From positions 310,001-374,000 of the forward strand of contig VWZP01005531.1 in assembly GCA_013396995.1 (NCBI GenBank): DNA of 64,000 nt, read 5' to 3'. This stretch comes from Dicaeum eximium. Taxonomy: Eukaryota; Chordata; Aves; Passeriformes; Dicaeidae. The position numbers and the translations under genes are program-made. Positions 37,901 to 50,249 of this stretch are shown here, in pieces (position 1 is the stretch's first letter; the number at the start of each line of letters is the position of its first letter). A model generated the notes under the pieces. It saw only the letters and a program-made list of their open reading frames with translations. It was not told where the DNA came from and did no database searches.

Positions 37901-38910
37901 GAAATGGCTGAAACTTGAAACTCCAAAGTTAGATTTCTGTAACTAGAAATATATTTTGTTCTCTGTTTCTCTTCTCCCGTCCCCTTGAAAATATTTAGAA
38001 GTCTTGAATCTAAAATCTCTCAGAAAAAATAAATTCGAATCAGCAATTATGCACCAAGGAAATTCTATTAACATCTTCTTCATATTACATGATCTTCACA
38101 TAGGTTCTATGGTCTTTAGATTACATGGAAAGATTATTATATAGTCTTTTCTCCAAAATCAGTTTTTCCTTATCTTTTTAATTTACATATATACTCCACA
38201 AAGCTTTCAAGTTTTGATTTCAAGCAGGTAATGGAAAAGAAAAGAACTTCACAAGTGAAGTTCTAACTGAAACAGAACATCAGAGGTGACAAACATGTAT
38301 ATTTTGAAATTAGATGGATTTTACCATATTTTTCCTTTAATTGTCTTCAAGTTCCTGGTTAAAGTATATAAATATTATTTGCAGCAAGACAAAACACTTG
38401 CCTTTCACTTCACAAGGGAGAGGCTTAATGATCAAAGTAGTTAGGATTTTGTTTGCTTGCTCTTTCCCTGGCACCATCAGCCCCTGTTGGTTGCTTCATG
38501 TCACAGTTCAGTTCAAGTCAGGACTACACAAGTCCCAGGCTCATCTGCAAAATAGGGAAAACACTGGAAATCCTTTCCTTAGCGCTCTGAGTCATATTTT
38601 TGAACAGACAGATTCAGAAAGACAGGAGATAAAAAAAAAAAAAAGAAAAAAAAAGAAAAAAGAAAAAAAAAAAGAAAAAAAAAACTAAAATAGAAGTTCT
38701 TTCATTTCTTAGGAAAGTCTATTAGCCAATATATTAACAAGAGTTATCCACCCATTTCCCTCCACTGAAAGAAAAATTGAATCTGTGTTTTCCTAAAGAG
38801 AGAATTTTAAATGGCATTGAGGTTCCTGACTCAAGGTGGCAAAAGCCATTTGAGTAAAGGAGAGACACAACTTCAGGCATATCTCTTTCTTCAGAATTTC
38901 CAACTCTCAT
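34988..38910. other. Unique AT-rich DNA with an A-rich tract
   Basis: No gene is supported. The notable item is the A/G-only run at about 38629-38684. An open frame at 38341-38688 ends in a long lysine run because it reads through that tract, so it is not evidence of a gene. Confidence 0.5.
38629..38684. repeat. A-rich (A4-11 G) simple repeat
   Basis: The plus strand consists of runs of four to fourteen A separated by single G bases, about 55 bp in all. It is a purine-only microsatellite-like tract that is prone to length change and sequencing error. Confidence 0.85.
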
Positions 38911-39036
38911 GCTTTTAGGGCAGGTCTACATTTGCGTTACAGTTCAGATCAGATGTTGGTTTTCCAAGTTGGTTTCCAAGCTTTTAGGGCAGGTCTACAT
39001 TTGCACTGCAGTTCAGATCAGATGTTGGTTTCCAAG
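38911..39036. repeat. Tandem duplication, 69-bp unit
   Basis: A block starting GCTTTTAGGGCAGGTCTACA at 38911 recurs at 38980. Both copies continue through TTTGC and CAGTTCAGATCAGATGTTGG to TTTCCAAG near 39036. They differ at only a few bases. Copy 1 carries an extra small internal repeat of GGTTT(T)CCAAG at its end, which fills the difference between the 57-bp match and the 69-bp period. The open frame across both copies shows the matching repeated peptide, with no other coding sign. Confidence 0.9.
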
Positions 39037-42000
39037 TGACTTCCCAGGATTGTCCCATTTACATTGCAGCATGGTCTTGCACCACATAAACTTACTCACT
39101 GTCATACTGGGCTACAGTGAAAATTGTCTTACCAGTGATGATTGATTGGTCATGAGGATAGTCTAGAGCCAGCCCACAATAAAAGTCCTGAAAACACAGA
39201 GAGTGCTGATCCCAGGGTCTCAGCATCAGCTGCTCTGCTTTCTGGTCCTATACATCTTGGCCAGCCCCACCTGCCAATATAGGTATTGGCTGAGGTATCC
39301 CAATGTCTTTTCCATCCTCATCAGTTATTCTTGTACTCCTTCTCCCGTGCTTAACCTTCCTCATCTCTTCTTGCATTGAGCCCATCAGATTTATCATGGC
39401 ATCATTTTCAGGGTGACAATCAGCATGCCATCATGGTAGTGGCATGCCAGAGGTCACCCTTCAGCCCACCACTGGATCAAGGATCAATCTTTTGGAGTAC
39501 CAATCACACAATTATACACATCAGAAGCAAGTCACTGCTTACTGATGTTAATTTATACATTAGTGTAAAGCTGGTGTAAACTGGAACTGATTTTTAGGAC
39601 CTTTCTCAGAAATTCTACTGCCAAAAGGAAATACCAACATATCACTTCAGCTTTCTGTACCTAAGTTAATCATATATAATTTAACTATTCCTTTTGCACT
39701 TTCGTCCTTTTCTCTGGCAACTAATGTTTGCAAAGTGCCTTCAAGCTTCGTACTAAAGGCGCTATTAAATTATTATTATGATTTGATTTTGAATTAAATA
39801 ATTTCATCTGTTTGACACACTGTGAATTCATTTCCCCTTCTTCCTTCCATCTCCTTAACCCATAATAAAAACACATCCAATGCTACTGTCCTAAGAGAAA
39901 AGCAAGTGATGCTGATGGTCTCAAGTCCTGTTCCCAATGTAAAAGATGAGACTCCTTCCAGAATGTCTGTTCAGCCTTGGACCACTGAGAGAAATTATGC
40001 TGGTGTCACAAAAGGCTTCTGTCCACCTGGATGCAGGCATGATTAAAATACTGGTATTTGAATAAAGTTGCTCACAAGTGAATTACCTATCACCAGTCTG
40101 AAAGAAATTACATGCTACTTTGTTTTTAGGTAAAACTCCTCCTGTAAGTTGTTCACTATATAGACATAGATAAAGATGTTAAAAGTATGGCAAAATTTCA
40201 GCATTGAGAGTACTGCCATCACCAGATAATCTCTTTTTTCACTTACTTTGAGAGATGATCTATTAAGTTCAGGAAGAAAAATATGCTGCTTGGCATCTCT
40301 GCACAGAAGTATCTGACAAATACGCAAAAGATGACCTTATGGCTCCAAAGAGCTCTTGAGATAATTGATTTACAAACACACACATTATCAGACAGCAAAG
40401 CAAATTATAACCAGCCTCTAAAGGCACCAGTGGCTCAATAAATGATTTCCTGACATTTCAGTATATTACAGACACAGTGTATCTTTCCTTTGGGGTTCAC
40501 ATCACAGTAGGTCTCTTTACTTTGTAAACTCTCGATGGAGATGTACAAGAAAAAAAAAAAAGCTTGACTTTTGAGAATTAAAATATCTTGCTAGGCTATT
40601 TGCTCAAAATCTAGATCATGACAACATCATTTGCAGGTTTTCCTGTGTGGTACTTAATGTGATTATGTGGTGCAGTACTACAAGTATTTTCCCAGAAAAA
40701 TAGGGCATAAAAAGCCCTACATTAAACCGACAGTATATGATTAAAGTAGCTTTTTCTCTCTTTGGCATCTATTCATACAACAAGAGTAGATGAAACCTCT
40801 GACTGTTCAGATTGTTGTTCTTCCTTCATCTCCAAATAAGTCCAAAACCTCCCCAAATCCAGTTCCAGACAACTGAATGGCACAGAGCACTAACAATTCT
40901 GCACACACATTTTGACCTCCCCAGTATTCAACTCAGATTTATGCCATGTGAAGAGTGACTGAAAAATCCAAGACTGTGCATGGCTGTATGTGAAAACCTG
41001 ATGATTTCAGGCACAGTCCTTTTGGACAGCTGTCTGTACAATCATAACTGGCAGTTTCTAAACAGGTAAGAATTAATGTTCACAGAAACTGAGCTAATGT
41101 CTTACATCCAGTGGCACACAGAACCAGCACGCAGATGTTGGAACAGCTACTACAGCAACAGTAAGTACTTACACATTTCTTTATGGTCAAAGCACTCTGG
41201 GTGATATAAATCTGTTAACTAATCTGTGGAATTTCAGGAACTATTCTGAAAAAAAAAAACTTATTTTGGATTTATCAGTAAAAACTGCTTCTCTGAATGA
41301 AAGTACATCAAGCTTTCAAGACATTTCCTAAGAAGAAGAAGTAATAGGATGTTTAGAATTATCCACTAAAATTTGTTCACTTGAGAGGAAATGAAGGATC
41401 TCATCTCCAGGCTTTAGCATACCTTTTCAACAGACAACTTAATCAGCATAATTTCTTAACACCTGGACAGAAAGACATAAGTCACAGTGGCTACTCAAGA
41501 CTGGGAAGCTCTTCAGACAAAGAACCTGAAACAAAATTGTGTCTGTGTACATTTCTGGTCTGCCAGTTTAAGCCTACAATTCAGAGTCACATAATTGTCA
41601 GAGGAAAAACAGTGGCTGCCACTACCACAGTGGGGCAGATCCTGTCTTTCATTCACTGGCACCAATGAAAATATGTCTGTCTAAAACAGCTACAATTAAT
41701 TATGCATGCTTCCCCAGGGTAAAATGGTGCTAACAAAATTCCACAGAATTATACCAGTTTCTGATTTGTGAATGAGACACTTCTGTCTGTATGCATATTC
41801 TTGTAGTGAATGGATTTAAAATCCTTCCACCCACGTAAGGAAAAAAACAGGTAAAGCTGATGGCAACAGCAGTACATGGAAACAAAACACAGGGAACCGG
41901 TCTTATTCTTGTCAGCAGCTTTGGGAAAGCTGCTGTTTGGACTCTGGGATACCATTTCAACCATTTCCTTCCTCACTCAGATCTGCTTTAATTTCTTCAT

Positions 42001-45000
42001 CTTCTATTTCACCTAAAGAGTTGCACACACATAATGTAATCCTAAATAAGTAAAAGTAGGATAACAATAAAAACATACATGGAACTCACTTGACTCATGC
42101 TGATTATTCATAAAAAGGAAAGAGAACAGAAATATAACAGGACACATCTCAGTGTTTTAACACTATGATGTGGTATTCTGTCCTTGTCTTGCCTTTTGTT
42201 GCTCATTTTGTATGTGTCTTTGGAAATTAATTTTTAAGCAAAATTCACTGATCTCATTCCTGGCTCTGAATAAAAACAGGAAGAAAATAGCCTGTGACAT
42301 AAAAGCCACTATTAACACAGAGAGAGACAAAAGATTTCATAATCAGCCGCCTCTAAGTTCCCTCCTTACATTTCTAAGCCAGCAGAATATTGCTTTATCA
42401 TCATTGTTTTTTCTACTGCTGTGCCATAAAAGAGAAATATGAACATAAAAATAATCAATGGAAATGCCAATTTTAAAAATTAATTTTTCTTTTTTATTTT
42501 CCCATTAAGATATTTCATACACAAAAGAAAATAGCTCAAAAACTTTTTCATTCTGGGTTCTTTTCCACTCCTCTTTATTACTTTGTCTTATGTATTTCTT
42601 CCCATAAGAAGAGCTGAATTATAATGAGATTTCTAATTACTTTGTCCGTTTGGGTGGGATACGTCTTTACACAGGCAAATACTTTTGCATGCATTTTGAA
42701 AAATACACTAAATAAAGACATTTCCAAACTAATCCTTGGTGACAAACTTGACATGTCTCCATAAACAGATAATAGAGAGCTGGATTCTGGAATATGATTT
42801 TTGACCTTGCGTGTCAGAAAAGGCAAAGCTTCTTCTGCAAGCAGGGAATGAATAGAACTGATTTACATTTCCAAGATCTCATCTGGGCAGCAGATATTGT
42901 TTTTCAAGGATTTCTACAGATTATTTTTAAAGAAAGCTGGCAGGATGGGTCAGGGGAGGGGAAGGGAAAAGTAAAAATCTACTAACTTGGATTTACACCT
43001 GCAGGAGAGTTGCAGAAGTGCTAGTTCATTAGCAAAAGGCTTTTCTTTAAATATGCTTATGGTCAGCATTTTTTCATTCTTAGTATATGAAATCAAATTT
43101 ATCTTTTTTATACAGAGCTGGATTCTCTTCTGCTTGATATGTTAGTAACATAATGATTAAGTAAGGTCTGAGTTGTATTGAAAGATTCAGAAATTTGTGT
43201 GTGCAGTACATTTTTGAGAATAATTTGGACTAAGATCACTGATCATGAATTGATTTTTTCTGTATTTGGCATTACAGATATTTCTGTTTCATTTCCCAAA
43301 TCATTTGTGCTGATCAACAGGTGGTCAATATACTGGCTTAGATATATGTGGTGAACACTAATCTACAGCCAATATGCGGGCAAATAATCTATTCAGTTTG
43401 AAAACAACAAAACTGCATACAGAACTTTCTAAATGAAACCTAATGAAATGACACATTTACTTCAGGAAATTAATTAAAAATGAAAACATATTGTCTCCCC
43501 TTTGCAGTACTGAATTAGGTGTGGGTGCAACAACTCAACATCTGCAGTGCTGTTGGTCAGCAAATGCTTGATATCAGCAAATGTGGAGCAGCTTCCACTC
43601 CTCCTTCAGCAGCAAAACTCCTTGCTCTGAGCAAAATGTGACATTTTTACCAAGACCATGAAATGAGAGGGAAACATAGCACAGCCTTCTGAAACAAGTG
43701 CTTTGGCACAAAGGAACATCTGTGATCAAGGCAGGGAACTCTTATCACTACCATACAAACAGCATGCCCAGCAAATGCTAGTATAACTTGTCTGCTGGAA
43801 CAAATGGAGGGAAAAAAGCCACAGAAATCTTTGAAGACACACAGCCTCTTAACACCTCTGGGGAATTCTTTATCTGGTTTATTCCAAAATGTACATTTTT
43901 CTAAGCTATCACCCAAAATAAAACACAGTTTTTAAATCCATTCGTAGCTGGTTGAATAAGTATGTCTCATAAATCTACCTAGAGGAGTGCTGTGTGTTTA
44001 ATATGTGCTTCCTTATCTTGAAAAGAAGGATGTAGTCACTAGTGGTTTTCTTCCAGCTGAAGCTGAAATAAATATTAATTGGAAAAATAATCAATTTCTG
44101 TTTATCTTCTGCCAATCTGCCAATTTTGACCAGTAATGATAAAGTTATAAAATTAAAATAAGACTCTTTTGATGACTAAACATTGAAAGCTATTTCTTCT
44201 TATAAACAGCAGGACAAGCTTCTTTATTTTCTTCAAGAGGTCAGATTTCCTAATGCCTCTATTCAAAGCATCACAAGGTGGAATAGCCTCTTGAGATTCT
44301 CCATGATATAAATATTTCCATAGGAAGTAGCAAGCAAAGCAAAATTAGCATTTTAAATGTGTTTCTTTGGGTTTTGGTTTGATTTGTGTTGTGGGATTTT
44401 TCTTGTTTGGTTTTTTTTCTTTTAATTCCTAGAAATCATGATGATTTAAAATTCTTTTTTTTTTTTTTTTTGGTATCTTGGAGCCAAACATATTCATTAT
44501 TCTACACAGAGAGAAGCAAGGGAATCCCTAGAAATATAGCTATAAGTAATATCCAATGCATGTCTGGAAGATATCTTCCTCATCCATGTTCAAATAGATG
44601 GAAGTCCATCCAACCTAATGGCATACTTTCCATACGCAAGCCTATATGATATTTTTTAAGCAATATATATTTTAAACTTTTCATCATACTTTTTCCAAAG
44701 AGAATCAGTGACTATGAAGAGTCTCAGTGACTATGAGAATACTTCTGGTTAGAGTTTGAAAATGAAATTGTCTTAAGGAGGTATCAGGAAAACCCTCTCT
44801 CTTCCTCTAACCTGCTAATTGGTGTTGAGAACTATGGATTACAAAGAATCTCAGCTAAAATAATGAGAGGCAGCTACCCAGAAGGCTTGAAAATGGTACT
44901 CTTTGTACATTATATGTTTAACATATTTATACAAGTTATAAGATTTTATTATTTTATGTATACACTCAAACACCAAAATACGCACATTAAATAATTTTTG

Positions 45001-47888
45001 GCTAATATTTGCTAAAAGTCTTAGTGCAGTCAAGGAAATCACATTATAGATTGTACAAATGCTCTTAAAACTCATAAGTACATTGGGTGTGGTTTTAAAC
45101 TGTTAGTTTTACTCTTATCTTGTAAAATTATTTGTCAAATAAAGATCATTGAAAGTAGTTGTTCAAACAATATCCTAAACAAATGAAAACCTAAAATGCA
45201 AATAAGTGTGAGAAAAGAAAGAAAACCCAAACATTTTCTTTTATCTTCTACCTTTTAATATTGTAATTATATTCTTCTTAGAAGAAAGGAGACACAGAAG
45301 AAAAAGAATATAGTGAATACAACTATGAATTTTAAATAGTATAGATTCTCTTAAAATCTGTTTATATTCTTTCTCTATCTTTATATAGATAGATAGATAC
45401 ATACTTACAATCAAACTATAAACCTTCCAATATTTGACTGACAACCCACTTGATCCACTGGATGTAGTTGCCAGGATATCATGAAAGCCTCTTGCTTCTA
45501 TCTCAGCAGTCTGTAAGACCTGCATACGTTACACATATTCATCTTTAATTCTGTTGTAACTTTTATCTGACCTTTTGCTTAGTACAGTTTAAGTAAAAAA
45601 GGGATGTTTGTTCATGAACAAACCTATGTATTTGATGATCTATATTCAGGTCACAAGCTGAACAGGAAAAGCTATGTGATGAAATTTCATGCCAAACTGT
45701 TCAAGAGACAGAGCAGGATTATACTGTGTACGAAATACATTTTCCTTTTCAAGAGTTCGCATGGAAGACAGAGATGATTACCCTCAGATTCAATATATAT
45801 GACAACAATATCCAACAGTTTCCTATAAATATTCAAAAATTGCGGGGGAAGAATGAGACAAAAGAACAGAAAAGTCTGCTATGGAACTTCAATCATGCCA
45901 ATAGCCATGTGTCTATTAATTAAACCAAGTTGCTCAAGATTATTTGAAGAAGTGTTACATTTTAAACAGTAAGTTAATTATCATCTTAGAAGGAGGAAAC
46001 ACTCCTTTAGTTTTCAAAAAATTAATCATGGTTCCAGTGGCAAGAAAGAGAGTATAGAGAGAGGAAGTAGAAAGAATCAAGTTTATAAACCTTGAAATCT
46101 ATGTCTCTAGTATGTTCCTTTATTACTGTATAATTCTGACATAATTACATGCTCCAGACTCTCAATTTCATGTTAGTCAGTTCTATCTATGGCCAGTACC
46201 CAGAAAACTGATACAATATATAAGAAAATTATCAAATCTCCTATATTGTGAAGTTAAAATAAAAATATTAAAATTTCCAAATATCATTTTAGCTCCTCAT
46301 TTTCAGATATTGATTAGTGAAACTGGATAAAGGCTGACTAAAATGGATAAACCTTTAACGAATTTAAGAGTTTTTTTGTAGTCTGTTTGGATTCTGTATT
46401 TGTTTTAGTAAAAGTATTTTGCAATTTTTAGTAACAACCTTGGAGAGTCTGAAGTGTATAAACAGAGCATGCCACAAAGTGACACTATTTGCATTTGACA
46501 ATGCTACTCACACATCTTCTTACTTTTAGGAATAGCTTGCCAAAGGCATAAGGTTTTACTTCCTACTCATCACTCTTCCCCAGCCCAAGTCACACCCTGA
46601 ATATTTATGGTCTGTTCTGTTTGGTAGGTAATGTGGAATTTGTAACAGATTTGTTATTATGAATGGCTGCTTTGATGAGACATCCTTTCTTTGTTGCTGA
46701 TACTGTTTGTGGATGAAAGAATGAGGGTACGTCCTTGAAGTTCTACAACTGTGTGCATGAAAAAAAACTTATTTTTGAGAAAATGGAAAATAATTTTGCC
46801 ATTTTGTACTTGCTGTATGACTTACAAAAAACCACTCATGCTTCAACATGCAACACGTGAGAAGCAGATGCAGCACCACCCTGGGTAATACATGCTTGCT
46901 TTCATGCTCTAAGCCTTTGCTAGTACGTCAGTGTGTTAAATATTGAGATTAAAGCAAGTTTTGAAGGTGGAATTCACTACTAGGATCTGACAACATGCAG
47001 CTGAATTACCAGGGCATTCAACTCAATTACCACTTATTTGAAACTTTTTTTTGCTTTAAACCTGTTTAGAACTAACCATGTTTTTCCTCTTTATTAGTTA
47101 TTTTGCATATTTTTTCTGTATACCTGCAATGAAAAACAAAGGACAGACTGCTTTCATTGAGAAGGCACAGAGACTCTTTTTTGTTTAGGAAACAAGTCTA
47201 TATTTTTGATTTGAATAACTCAGATGAAATATTATGATATCCTTACATCTTCTATCAGTCCTATTTTTAGAACAATATCCTTACACAGATGAGTCAGGAC
47301 TTAAATGAGATAGCTGAACTTAGCAGTAATGTTCAAAATTTAGACTGTCCATACCTGTGTTGTACATTCGTCCATATTTTATCTGCAAATTTAAATTCAT
47401 GCAAATCAATCAGTATTTTTTACAGATAAGATGACTTACAGCAAAGTATATGTAATAACCTTGCTGTATGAAACTGTGACAATTTTTAAGATCAGGATGC
47501 CAAAGACAATCTCCAAAAACAAGGAGACTGTTTGTTATCTTTTACATATTGCTGTTCTCAAGAAATGGTAAAAAAACAAGTTTCTAAGATGGTTTTCTTT
47601 AGTAATTTTAAGATAATTTTCTTTCTAAATATGATTTGCCATTATTTCAGTGGAGGCATGAGCTGCATGAGGAAAAACCAGACAGCCTATGGATGAAGCA
47701 ATATTATCAGTAAACGGGTCACATAATAGCATTATTTTGATATTGTTTACTAGTAATACCTTTGCAGGTGTTTTTCATACTATACCCTTCTGAGTAATTT
47801 TAAATAATTTCTTCTCCTGCTTTAATAAAAAGAGCAGCACAGATTAGTTTGAGAAAACAAGCTTCAATAACACACAGATATCTGCTAC
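39037..47888. other. Unique AT-rich non-coding DNA
   Basis: No transposon is recognised in these roughly 9 kb. Simple tracts include poly-A near 40551, T/G-rich sequence at 44365-44420 with poly-T at about 44456-44471, and a three-copy GATA run near 45387. A roughly 20-bp imperfect tandem repeat containing TCAGTGACTATGA lies at about 44705-44738. A guanine-quadruplex motif at 42947 is listed separately. The longest clean open frame (41381-41668, 95 codons) has no splice or family evidence. Confidence 0.5.
42947..42966 (+). other. G-quadruplex motif
   Basis: Four guanine runs of lengths 3, 4, 4 and 3 are separated by loops of 3, 1 and 2 bases, within 20 nt. This fits the standard intramolecular G-quadruplex pattern (runs of at least three, loops of one to seven). 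The surroundings are AT-rich and no gene start is visible next to it. Confidence 0.7.
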
Positions 47889-48025
47889 CTGTCGTTGCTG
47901 AAAAGCTCCAGAAAAATAGTCTTGGATTTCAAAGAAGGCATGATCTCCAAGAGATGTGTTAACAGCCATAACTGATGCTGGGAGCAACTCTTCTTGTACC
48001 ATGGCAGCTGCTATTTTATGTAGGT
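47889..48025 (-). CDS. Candidate internal exon of an unidentified gene
   Basis: On the minus strand, a pyrimidine-rich acceptor (CTTTCTTTGGCAG) precedes 137 nt of open sequence that ends CGACAG before a GTAGCA donor. After two leading bases it encodes 45 residues with ordinary globular composition, from LHKIAAAMVQEELLPASV to DYFSGAFQQRQ, including one possible N-glycosylation site (NTS). The implied phases are 1 at the acceptor and 0 at the donor. I do not recognise the protein family and give no function. No neighbouring exon of the same gene could be identified in the window. A chance open frame flanked by AG and GT remains possible. Confidence 0.35.
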
Positions 48026-48965
48026 CTGCCAAAGAAAGCTTTAGTGTTGATCAAATAGTCTTTGAAAACTGACTGCAAGCGTTGGAATGATAGTTCAGAA
48101 CTTGTATATTCCTACCAAAATGTGGACAAGTATCTGAAAAAATAGAAACACTACAATGCAAATTCATAAGAATATAATTTTTTAAACGACAAAACACAAT
48201 ATTTCACACAGATCCAATGAAAACAATTCAACTGAAATGACATTTCTCTAGCTGAAGTTCCTTATTTCACTGAAGTGATAAAACTTTTTCATTTGAAATT
48301 ATTTTATTTTTCTGTAGAAGAGTATCACCTTGCAAAAAGATGTATTTCCCATAGCTGTTCCCTCAGAGATCAGCTTACCAACCCCACAACTTCCTTAGAG
48401 CATTCACTATGGAATTATGAGATTTGCATGGAGTCCAGCCCAGAGGAGAAAAGAGAAGGCTAACTCCTTTGCACATGCAGACTTAAGGGGAAACTTAATT
48501 TGGTATTTTGGTCATTAAATAATACACAAAGCATTTTCCCAGAGTTCAGACTGCAATTCCACTGTCCCCCCAATTCTATATAGAATATAAGAATTCGTAG
48601 GCAAAACTGACAAATGTTGAACTGTTGACAAATTATTTTCCAAAAAAGTTTGGTTTTTATTATAAATTATTTCTATGTACTCCTAAACAAGTATCATCAC
48701 CTATTTTCAGTTCAATGTAGCTTTTTGTTTGCTTGTTTGTTTTTGGTTTTAATGGCTTCTTTCTATTTAATAGAAACAACACATTTTTGAATTCAAAAGC
48801 ATTCATGTAGGAATTAGAAGTAAAAATAAATAAGGAAAACTAAGCTTCCCATCAGTTAGATACAGGAAAATCCTCTTATATCAACAATCCTCCCTCCTTA
48901 ATGTCATCTCCCAATTGTCATTCAAAACTTTAGAACAAAAATTACTCAAAGCTGGATTTGAAGAT
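48026..48965. other. Intron-like or intergenic AT-rich DNA
   Basis: No feature is recognised apart from a T/G-rich tract at about 48720-48750. If the upstream candidate exon is real, this would be the intron before it on the minus strand. Confidence 0.5.
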
Positions 48966-49031
48966 AGTTTCAAGTTAAAGAAGAAAAATCTCAAGTGTAG
49001 TTTCAAGTTAAAGAAGAAAATTCTCAAGTGT
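48966..49031. repeat. 33-bp tandem duplication
   Basis: Two adjacent 33-bp copies occupy 48966-48998 and 48999-49031. Each starts AGTTTCAAGTTAAAGAAGAA and ends CTCAAGTGT, and they differ by a single base. They lie about 20 bp outside the 3' end of the neighbouring minus-strand CR1. Confidence 0.95.
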
Positions 49032-49052
49032 CTTTTCCTGACACATTCCTTT

Positions 49053-49435
49053 AGAATCATAGAATGGTTTGTGTTGGAAGGGACCTTAAAGTTCCAACCT
49101 CCTTGGCATGGCAGAGATACCTGACAACCTGGCCTCGAACGCTTCCAGGGATGGAGCATCCACAATTTCTCCGGTAACTTGTTGCAGTGTCTCACCAACC
49201 TGACAGTAAAGAGTTTCTTCCTAATGTCTAATCAAAACCTACCTTCTCTCAGTTTGAAGCCATTCCCCCTTGTCCTTTCCCGACATGCCCTTATAAAACC
49301 TCTCTATCTTTCTTGTAGTTTTCTATCCTTTCTGTAGTTCTGTAGCTACTTAAAGGCTGCATTTAGGTCACCCTGAAGTCTTAGGCTGAAAAGACCTAAC
49401 TCTCTCAGCCTTTTCTCATAAAAGGTGCTCTATCT
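49053..49435 (-). mobile_element. CR1 LINE, 3' segment
   Basis: The plus strand reads AGAATCATAGAATGGTTTG, TTGGAAGGGACCTTAAAG, then CTTCCAGGGATGGAGCATCC, CCCTTGTCCTTTCC and CTCTCAGCC in order. This is the reverse complement of a CR1 3' untranslated region and the end of ORF2. Similarity to CR1 stops at about 49435, where an LTR-like sequence begins. This piece and the one from 49644 to 50724 are best read as a single element split by an insertion. Confidence 0.9.
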
Positions 49436-49527
49436 TGTCACAGCCATTTTATAAGTTTCTTATATGGAAACTTGCTGGACATTTTTCCTTCCATGGGAAA
49501 GCTGACTTCTCTGCAGATTTCTGTAAA
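49436..49527 (+). mobile_element. LTR family A copy 3, cut by assembly gap
   Basis: It starts TGTCACAGCC and matches the beginning of the minus-strand LTR that starts at 3600. Shared words in order are TTTTATAAGTTTCTT, CTTCCATGGGAAAGC, and CTCTGCAGATTTCTGTAAA. The match runs straight into the run of N, so at most the first 92 bp are visible. It interrupts the minus-strand CR1. This is the least diverged pair within the family, and the only copy here whose insertion into a datable host repeat can be seen. Confidence 0.65.
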
Positions 49528-49643
49528 NNNNNNNNNNNNNNNNNNNNNNNNNNNNNNNNNNNNNNNNNNNNNNNNNNNNNNNNNNNNNNNNNNNNNNNNN
49601 NNNNNNNNNNNNNNNNNNNNNNNNNNNNNNNNNNNNNNNNNNN
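49528..49643. other. Assembly gap (116 N)
   Basis: These bases are unknown. By comparison with usual CR1, about 200 bp of CR1 should separate the two flanking pieces, and the rest of an LTR of about 380 bp should also be here. The gap therefore looks too small unless part of either element was deleted. Confidence 0.98.
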
Positions 49644-50198
49644 CTCTCTGGGCTGTGAGTGCACATGGCTGGGTCATGTCCAGCCTCTCAGCCACCAGCA
49701 CCCCCAGGTCCTTCTCCCCAAGGCTGCTCTTGATCTCTTCATCCCCCAGCCTGTGTTGGTACTGGGGGTTGCCCCAACCCAGGTGCAGCACCTTGCCTTG
49801 GTCTTGTTGAAACCCATGGTGTTCCCATGGGGCCACATAGAGTCACTTACTGAGCCTGCCCAAGTCCCTCTGGATGGCATCCCATCCCTCAGGTGTGGCA
49901 ACTGCACCACTCAGCTTGGTGCTGTTGGCAAATTTGCCAGGGGTATTCTCAATCAATTCATGGACATAATCAATGTCATTAATGAAGATACGAAATAGCA
50001 CTGGTCCCAGTACAGACCCCTGAGGGACACCACTTGTCACTGATGTCCATTGGGACTCTAAGCTGTTGACTCTGAGTGGACCACTTACCCTCTGGATGTG
50101 ACCAGCTTTCTTATCCATCAAACAATCCACTCATTGAATCCATCTCTCTCCAGTTTAGAAAGAAGGATGTTGCTCTGGACCTTGTGAAAGGCTTTGCA

Positions 50199-50249
<51 letters not shown>

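Noticed and set aside
38341..38688. 115-codon plus-strand open frame, the longest without N
   Set aside because: Its C-terminal third is a lysine run from an A-rich simple repeat, and there are no splice or family signals in the rest.
41381..41668. 95-codon plus-strand open frame
   Set aside because: No convincing acceptor/donor pair and no family resemblance.
49435..49998. 187-codon open frame across the N run
   Set aside because: The frame exists only because N codons are not stops. The flanks are an LTR start and antisense CR1.
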